From NCBI GenBank assembly GCA_010093705.1, contig MU006116.1:198702-262701 (forward strand): a DNA stretch of 64,000 nt, read 5' to 3'. Of this stretch, positions 57,456-64,000 are shown piece by piece (the first letter of the stretch is position 1; each line of letters starts with the position of its first letter). The position numbers were made by a program, and so were the translations under genes. Source of the DNA: Patellaria atrata CBS 101060 (lineage: Eukaryota; Ascomycota; Dothideomycetes; Patellariales; Patellariaceae). The notes beneath the pieces were generated by a model that worked only from the letters and a program-made list of their open reading frames with translations, was not told the DNA's origin and did not search any database.

Positions 57456-57725
57456 TGTTTGAGTATTGGCAAGCAGGATCAACGTGCTGCTCGCTTATTT
57501 CTCCACGGACCACGGTATCAGAGTAACCAGGGTTACTAATCTGATACAGCACTACTGTGCTATCTTTTAGTTCTTACTGTTGGTACTATTTTCGTTATTT
57601 TCTAAGACGCAGATTTCATACTGTTCCGTTCTTTTTAGTACACACCTGCAGTATATAACAGCTAGATAGAACCACTCTTTAAGAATCAAGCATGCATCTT
57701 TTCAGCTACCGCAGCAATCCGACAG
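57456..57725. mobile_element. MITE copy 1 (about 270 bp)
   Basis: By eye roughly nine bases in ten match copy 2 at 58978-59240, in the same orientation. The right end is CCGACA(G). The left end TGTTTGA is a decayed form of TGTCAGA. AATAT flanks both sides (57451-57455 and 57726-57730), a likely 5-bp target duplication. It lies just 23 bp past the stop codon of the kinase/HAD/UPRT gene, so it may sit in its 3' UTR. Confidence 0.65.
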
Positions 57726-57730
57726 AATAT

Positions 57731-59600
57731 ATAAGATACAAAAGAAAGCTATCGGCATTCAGCCGTCTGACAAAATACTCTGCCCGCGTCTGGCCTTGAA
57801 CAACCTCTGGCATGGCATATCTTTTTGCCATGGCTGACTGGAACCGTGTGCCTTCTGCCGCTGCACCAAAAACCCAGCTCGTCCTTACTTGTTGACCCAA
57901 CCATGCTTCACCCGGTTATGCTTCTTAGTAGCGTTTCAAGCACCCTCTTTCTCGTCTCCATCACCTGCACCTCCAGCTCTTCAGCTTCCTTCCACCGCCC
58001 CTGATTCTTGTACATCGACAACAGGTTGGCCATGCTGGTCAGCGTGTCTGGATGCTCGTCCCCAAGCACCCTCTTCCTCATCTCCATTGCTTGCACAAAT
58101 AACTCTTCAGACTCGTTGTACCGTCCATCACTAAATAGTGTCGTAGCATACTTCTATGCCAAGGTTGATCTATTCCTGATCTCTTGCTCAACGAGACTAT
58201 GTGATAAAGCGTATTTAACATGCGGAAGTAATCGTCTCCACTTACTTCTATTACCATGATTCTGGGAACACCCTGAGTAGCTGTTTGATAGCATTTCGGG
58301 TCCATTGGTCCAGCCTCTCCTGCTTTCGAAGCTACTCCCGTAGAGCGCGATGCACCAGTTGGTGAACATCGAGCGCGGATTCGGCAGGCCGCCTTATAAT
58401 AAGCGCGTAGCTGCTGAGAACTTTTATTGCATCTTCCCTTTCACGAGGCAACGATGCTTGTAGATAATCCAGCGGGATGTCTTTTCGGTCTACGCAGGCG
58501 GCAAGAAACAGATAGTCTGCTGCTAGCGTATCTCTACGGCGGATCTGGTCCATGGAGATAAGTAGTGTGGTAGCTATAAAACTTTTTATACCGTACTCCT
58601 GTAGCTTGTACTTAGATAATTCGCTATCATGCTCGAGAGCTTCTTTCTTTCGTTTGACTAGTTGTGATCGGTACTCCTGTAACGTGACATTTCTGATATT
58701 AATATAGGCTGCTGCTTGGACAACTGCTAAGGGGAGATATAATAGCTTTTGTAGTAAAAACTTCACCTCCTGCTACCGGAGTATCTAAATAGTTTTCTAA
58801 CATCCTTTGGGCAGTATCTGGTGTCATTTCCCCTAGCTCTACAATATTTTGCGGTGATAAACCCTTGGCTGTGTCACTGTTAATTGTTGTGAAGATGATA
58901 GAACATAGTTCCGACTGTGGAAGGTAGTCCATTAAGTTAGTAGCTCGTGCCGTGTAAATTAGCAAACACTGCCTTGCTGTCAGAATATTGGTAACCAGGA
59001 TAAACGTGGTGCTCGCTTATTACACCACGGACTATGGTATCGGAGTAGCCAGGGTTACTAATCTGATACAGCACTATCTTTTAGTTCTTACTGTCGGTAC
59101 TATTTTCGTTGTTTTCTAAGACATAGATTTCATACTGTTCCGTCCTTTTTGATACACACCTGCAGTATATAACACCTAGATAGTACCACTCTTTTGAGAA
59201 AAAAGCCATGCATCTTTTCAGCTACTGCAGCAATCTGACACTTGCACCCTTTCAATTTAGCTGAAATTTCACCAACTGCTTAATATTTGCATTTTCATCG
59301 TTCCAGCCAGGAACGTCGAGCTTTTGGGCAATACTTACATACGATTGATAGAGACTATCTATATTGCTTGTATCAATCCAGAAGATATAGTAATTCTTGT
59401 TTATTTGTCTTATTTCATACGCAAGCTCGAGTAATAGCTGTGATTTACCTACTCCTTCGGGTCCTACTATCGCTGATACTGTAGTTTGCTTGTCTCTGAG
59501 GAGATTTGCTTCCAGTTCCGCAAGCTGTGATGTCAGATATATGAATAGCTGATAGATTGAAGGATGTCGCTTGATTCTACAAATGAGAGCTGCAGAGAGC
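57731..59600 (-). pseudogene. NB-ARC/TPR NLR-type gene, broken
   Basis: Read on the minus strand, the order is: QLAELEANLLRDKQTT and the P-loop VGPEGVGKSQLLLELAYE (about 59530-59420), then YIFWIDTSN, SIAQKLDVPGW and KQLVKFQLN. After an inserted MITE comes CLLIYTARATNLMDYLPQ, then IIFTTINSDTAKGL and a winged-helix-like part (TLAADYLFLAACVDRKDIP, DVHQLVHRAL). The C-terminus has kinesin-light-chain-like TPRs (RKRVLGDEHPDTLTSMANLL). Lesions are a TGA at 59252-59254, the MITE, and frame changes near 58760, 58350 and 58150. Intact relatives are fungal STAND proteins with ATP-switch and repeat-sensor domains. No N-terminal effector domain was found upstream. Confidence 0.85.
58978..59240. mobile_element. 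MITE copy 2 (263 bp) inserted in the NB-ARC domain
   Basis: The ends TGTCAGA and TCTGACA are inverted. CTTGC flanks both sides (58973-58977 and 59241-59245), a perfect 5-bp target duplication. The element lies inside the NB-ARC coding sequence. No transposase is present. An internal imperfect palindrome spans about 59038-59070 (gtatcgg...ctgatac). Confidence 0.8.
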
Positions 59601-60376
59601 TGATTATATACAACAGTATTGTTCCAAAACGAACGTTCCGTAACGGACGGGACGGAGACATACTAATCGTACTAAACACGACTAAATACGACTAAAACAC
59701 GACTAAGAGACGACGCTATCGTGTTTTCTATCTCTTCGGTTAGACGATACAAAAGAGGGTAAGTGACCACGCTATGCTGGGGTCAGTGGTCGGCGATCAG
59801 CACGACCGATCACAACAGAGAATAGAAGAAACAATACTGCCACCACTGCCACCACTGCCACCACCAGGATATCCAGTCTGACATGTGACTCTCGACCCAC
59901 GAAATGATCGTTTCGGGAAAACGGAATGATAGACGGTGCGCTAGTAGCTGCTTCCACTTCCATCTAGGGTCTTCCCAATGCTTTCTCCTTTCCCTCGCCA
60001 TAGGAGGTTAGCATGGAGATATCGAGAATTCTAAAAGGGCAGTATATATTGTCTTCTTCAGTTGTTTTGCGATTTTCGGCCCATTCCATTCGCTCGGATA
60101 TAGTGAATCCGTCTAGAATAGGGATTTATGAAGATAGAAGAGTAGCTCCATAGCACAAGAGGCTGCATGCGCAGTATTGTAGATAATGCAATACAATGGA
60201 TTAAAAAAAAAGAATTCGTCTAAGGGACAACCCGATATCGCTTTAAGTGGAACGCTACTGATATCACATACCAGCTGTTTAAGAGATATTTTATCGCCTA
60301 TCCGACGTCCTTCACTGGAAAAGAACTCGACTGATACAGGAGCAATAAGTTCTTGAAGTGTCCAACCTTGAGTAAA
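59601..60376. other. Intergenic with simple tandem repeats
   Basis: Tandem copies of a word like cacgactaaa lie at about 59668-59707, and three copies of tgccaccac lie at 59836-59866. No supported gene. Confidence 0.5.
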
Positions 60377-60645
60377 TGTTAGATGGTGAGGCTCGCTACC
60401 GGGTAAATGTATGCTTACTAGTTCAAAACAGTAGTGAAAACAATGGTATGGAACGGTAGCTTGAGACAGAGCGTCAAACCGTATTAAAATAGATCTCTGA
60501 CAAGAGCACGGATCTATGGTGTTTTATCTGTTCTCTTTCTGACCCAGTATCATTGTCAACTGTTCAGTAGATAGTCCGTATCTCTCTCAGTAGTTGCAAA
60601 TCAAGCGATATATTCAATGCATCTGCAGATCCAGTTTATCTAACA
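60377..60645 (+). repeat. 5' LTR of the copia element (269 bp)
   Basis: It starts TGTTAGAT (60377-60384) and ends ATCTAACA (60638-60645), a perfect 8-bp terminal inverted repeat with the canonical TG..CA. The next bases, GTTACGAGCCCGG, may be the primer-binding site, though they lack the usual TGG start. The gag ATG follows 162 bp later. The matching 3' copy is outside the window. Confidence 0.65.
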
Positions 60646-60806
60646 GTTACGAGCCCGGACTTTGTGTTGTTTTGAAGCCGTACATCTTGCTCAATTTCGA
60701 TCCGTTTATACTCATCTCATTTTGAATCGATATATTCGAATCTTTTGAAGTCAGCTGTGCTGCTCCACCGTTGTTTTTACCTATCTCTTGTGCTATCAAT
60801 TTAGAT

Positions 60807-62002
60807 ATGTCGACTTCAACAAATCCTTCGTCTCAAGTGGCCACAGTCACTCTGAAAGATGCCTCTGACTGGCACAATTGGTACTATCTTATCAAGAATC
60901 AGGCGGAAATGGAAGATATCTGGGAATATTGTGATCCAGATCTTCAAGAGAAACCTGAGTTACCATCATCACCGCCCAACCGGCCAATGTGAAAGAATGG
61001 CTCCGTACAGGCACTCCACCAACTGGAGAGACCCAAGCATCTATGACCGGATTGTACACCTCGTTTAGAGCTAACGCCAGAGATCAATCAGAAAAGAGAG
61101 CCAAGATCGTGAAACTCTATTCTCTGATTACGAGTACTGTTCCAGCCAGCAACCTACCGTTAAGTGAGGAGACGAAAGAACCATACACCCTTTTAAAGAA
61201 GCTTAAGTCAAGATTTAAGCTTGAAGACCGGACGATTCGGAACGAAGCATACAGCAGGTATCTACATCATCTGCGAACAATTAGAAAGAGAGATATTGAC
61301 GCTTGGTGTACAACTTACCTAGGCTTGTATGAAGACTGCATCCGTTTTAAAGTCCCCGAAGTGGCCGGAGAAGGTCCAATTAGGGATCTACTAAACACTC
61401 TAGCCAAAACCTATGAACAATGGGCAACAGCCAAAGCTGTCAACGTAAACGACCAGCTCGACGCAAATGAAAAGGTCGAAATTTCGATGATCATATCTCA
61501 ATTCCGCAATTACCACAAAGCCCAGACAATCAAAGACCCAGTTGGAGGTGTGTTTGCTGCACTCCAAGGCCAGTCTCTCGATGAATCCACCACACAAGCT
61601 ATTGTTTCCACGGCAAAGAAGACGTCTAGAAATGGCCGTCTTAAGAAGTGCCTTTGTGGGAAAGACCACCGTTGGGGAGCCTGCCCTTATATCAATCCAC
61701 GAGCTACAAAGCCAAAAGACTATTCCGAGACCACCCAAAAGCTCGTTGATACCAAGATTTTGGAGCTAAATGAGTGGCAACGACTCGCAATCCAGAAAAT
61801 TCGAACATCTAGGCCAGAGAAGGCTAAAGATGAGAAGGAAGACGCCTCTAAATCTGACGACAATCGAAAAGGAGACATTGGTATGTTCGTTGGAGCAAAG
61901 TTTTCGGGTCCTGCAGACATCGTGTTGGCAAATGCACGTTCTTCTAACAAACACTGGCTTCACGACTCCGTTCTTCTTGATTCGGGATCTAGCATCATAT
62001 AA
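60807..62002 (+). pseudogene. copia gag and protease remnant
   Basis: The ATG at 60807 opens MSTSTNPSSQVATVTLKDAS, with the gag-type DWHNWYYLIKNQ. A frameshift near 60985 moves to EWLRTGTPPTGETQAS, which is open to 62002. The body has the UBN2-like SRFKLEDRTIRNEAYSRYL. The knuckle is CLCGKDHRWGACPY. The protease site is LLDSGSS, followed at once by a stop at 62000-62002; the continuing sequence (NDRSNFEIESYC) is in another frame. Confidence 0.8.
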
Positions 62003-62136
62003 CCAACGATCGGTCAAATTTTGAGATTGAAAGTTACTGCGATAATCGATGGATTGAAGTAGGAAAGGGGTCATGCCAGATATTAGCGAAAGGCAGGTGG
62101 ACAATTGAAGTTGAAGGACTAGAGGGTACCCGAAGA

Positions 62137-62865
62137 ATGATTTTCAGGGAAGCTTATCTCTGTCCGGACTTTAATGCCTCTGTTATTGGTCTCAAAAGCC
62201 TTAGAAAACGGGGAGAATTTTGGAACCACCGTCGTGGCTGTCTTGAGTACGAAAACGGAGATATGATGTGTAAAGTTTTGGAAAAAGGCGACCATTATCT
62301 ATTGAACTATAAAGATGTTGTTCAAGTCGGATCAGTATTTACTGCTCACAAATCAACAGACCCAAACCCTCCAGTAAGCGCAACAAGTAGACGTTGGCAT
62401 CGGATTATGGGCCATTCCGGGCCTGAGGCAATCAAGCATCTTACTACCGATGTAGTAGGAGCAGAAATAGATGGCAGAGGACCATCTACAATTGATTGCG
62501 AGGTTTGTGCTGTCTCAAAGGCAACAGAAATTGTCAGTCGACGCCCTTTAGACGAGCCGGCAACACGGATTTTCCAACGGGTATCCTATGATATTGTATC
62601 ATTCCCACCGGGTTATAATGGCCATCGTTATCTCACCCACTACCATTGCGACTACTCTCACTGGATTGATCTAGAGACGTTAGCGACAAAGCTAGAGACG
62701 AATGAAAGTAATCGCAAGTATTTTAAACGCACCAGAACTCAGTTTGGAGTTGAAATTCAAAGATTCAAAAGTGACAACGAGACAGCGTTAGGAAAAGCTC
62801 ACAATAGGCTTTTAGATGAGACAGGTACGATAGCAGAGCCTTCAGCTCCGGATACTCCAGCCTAG
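62137..62865 (+). pseudogene. copia integrase remnant
   Basis: Contains the HHCC-type zinc module (RWHRIMGHSGPEAIKHL ... CEVCAVSKA), the first catalytic Asp near YDIVSFPPGYNGHRYL and the second in FKSDNETAL. The TAG at 62863-62865 interrupts just before NGDAERSG, where the conserved Glu of the DDE triad lies. The usual residue at the stop is Gln, so one C-to-T change explains it. Reading resumes to about 63130, where another stop occurs. Confidence 0.8.
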
Positions 62866-63149
62866 AATGGTGATGCTGAACGATCTGGAAGGGTGATTAT
62901 TACCAAGGCTCGTTCCATGTCCACTGATTCTATGATCCCTTGGGAGCTTTGGACGGAAATTGTAGCAGCAGCAGTGTTTATTAACAATCGGACACCTCAT
63001 CGATGTGAGCGGCCTCTAGTAATTGTGTTCCAACTATCTAGTCCAGATGCTATCTACAATCAAGATGAAGAAGAAGAGAAGAGTCTGAGGGTAGGTTTGA
63101 AGGAAATATTACTGGCTGATCTTCGGATGTAGGGCATCCCATACCACTA

Positions 63150-64000
63150 GGCTCTAGCCTGTTACAATCGATCGCTTAACTGGAAGACACCGTTTCAAGT
63201 AGTAACAGGGCGAAAACCGAATATATCTCACCTTAAAACATACGGTTGCCGAGCATACGTCCTAGATAAGCACATTCCACGTCTCCAAAATCTCCGACCT
63301 AGAGCAATGATTGGATATCTTGTAGGCTACGATTCCACAAACATCTACAGGTTCCCAGCAGGAAACGGGTGTTCCGATCCAGAGACGTCAAATTCAACGA
63401 AGATCGGTTCTATGATCCAACAGTGCTGGATTTCGGTCATTTACTACGTGAGAGAGCTGATGAGGTGATCGTTATGCTTGAAGTTCCCCCTATGATCACT
63501 ACAATTGAAGAAGTTGACGAACCAGTGCTCCTTGAAGATATCGTGGACGCTGAGGCGACTCAAGTTTGCAATTTGAAGCAGACGACGCAAACAGCAGTTG
63601 GCAAGGCCAAAGATGGAAGGGTGGACCAGTCCGGGACATTTCCTACCCCCCCTCCAGACACACCTCCAACATCAGACTCACCGTCAAATTCGCATGTTTT
63701 AACACCAACTTCAACACCTTAACTCTCAGCACAACCACAGCAACTAGATAGAACAACTGGAAATGCTGACGAAGCGCAAGAAACGAGTCTCAGTGGCCCT
63801 ACGGATTCAGCTGATGCTATGGAAGACCCCGAGGCCGCGCCGCCAAGCGTATCACTCTCCGACCATCCACGACAGAGGCAATCGTCGTCTTCTTTAAGGA
63901 CAGATGAAGAAGGAGAGGTAATAGAGGTAGAGAGGGGGCAAGATAAACCCACACAGGAAGAGCTAGTGGAGCAGCAGATCCAAAGCGAGCTTCATACCAG
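63150..64000 (+). pseudogene. copia polyprotein linker remnant
   Basis: Starts with LNWKTPFQVVTGRKPNISHL and TYGCRAYVLDKHIP, the conserved integrase C-terminal (GKxP-like) region. It shifts frame near 63365 into FRSRDVKFNEDRFYDP and then a Pro/Ser/Thr-rich, acidic linker. A TAA at 63719-63721 interrupts it. The reverse transcriptase is not reached. Confidence 0.75.

Larger units (their letters stand above)
60377..64000 (+). mobile_element. Ty1/copia LTR retrotransposon, decayed, cut by the window end
   Basis: Order is 5' LTR, gag with a zinc knuckle, protease, integrase, then the start of a further polyprotein part, which fits Ty1/copia (integrase before reverse transcriptase). The frame is broken near 60985 and near 62000, and stops occur at 62863, about 63130 and 63719. 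The reverse transcriptase, RNase H and 3' LTR would lie beyond the window. The element could not make a full polyprotein. Confidence 0.88.

Noticed and set aside
57456-59240. The two 260-270 bp direct repeats as LTRs of one retroelement
   Set aside because: They have inverted TGTCAGA-type ends and separate 5-bp flanks, and the enclosed sequence is NLR coding sequence rather than gag or pol.
59810-60001. Trp-rich minus-strand frame (WWWQWWQWW)
   Set aside because: It is produced by a short tgccaccac tandem repeat, with no other support.

Overview
The window reads as nuclear DNA of a filamentous ascomycete, most likely Pezizomycotina and plausibly a leotiomycete. The reasons are short 45-115 nt introns with GT..AG ends, a fungal PTH11-type rhodopsin-domain protein, STAND/NLR relics with ankyrin or TPR repeats, plant-cell-wall CAZymes and a Ty1/copia element. 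The taxon is an inference. Genes are sparse: about 15 credible genes or gene remnants lie among long gene-free stretches. Exon models were built by eye from splice signals, reading phase and family knowledge.

Layout. 0-5 kb: the 3' part of a mitochondrial dehydrogenase kinase, a small unknown protein, and a poorly resolved minus-strand remnant. 5-6.7 kb: a rhodopsin-domain membrane protein in five exons. 11.4-14.5 kb: a decayed NACHT/ankyrin STAND gene that has lost its P-loop. 14.7-17 kb: a basic low-complexity protein and a Cys-rich four-exon protein. 21.8-25.3 kb: a carbonyl-reductase-like SDR and a secreted aldose 1-epimerase. 28.6-29.7 kb: a gene of about ten very short, mostly phase-0 exons encoding a signal peptide and peptide repeats. 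30.3-32.2 kb: a PIF1-family helicase with paired ACGCGT boxes upstream. 35-42.8 kb: glucuronoyl esterase (CE15), butanediol-type dehydrogenase, IMPACT-domain protein and a secreted six-hairpin glycosidase-like enzyme. 43 kb: a MITE with TA target duplication. 44.9-50.7 kb: a PDR-type ABC transporter with lesions. 51.5-52.8 kb: GH10 xylanase. 54 kb: a small unknown protein. 55.4-57.4 kb: a P-loop kinase/HAD/uracil phosphoribosyltransferase fusion. 57.5-59.6 kb: an NB-ARC/TPR pseudogene interrupted by one MITE copy and followed by another. From 60.4 kb to the end: a decayed Ty1/copia retrotransposon with a recognisable 5' LTR.

How the genes fit together. The CE15 esterase, GH10 xylanase, glycosidase-like enzyme and mutarotase suit a fungus that degrades glucuronoxylan-rich plant walls. 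They are spread over nearly 30 kb among unrelated genes, so they are not one obvious cluster. The two NLR-like relics and their transposons mark fast-evolving accessory DNA. The best candidates for something undescribed are the micro-exon secreted repeat gene and the intact kinase/HAD/UPRT fusion that sits tail-to-tail with the ruined NLR. No tRNA, rRNA or CRISPR array was found.
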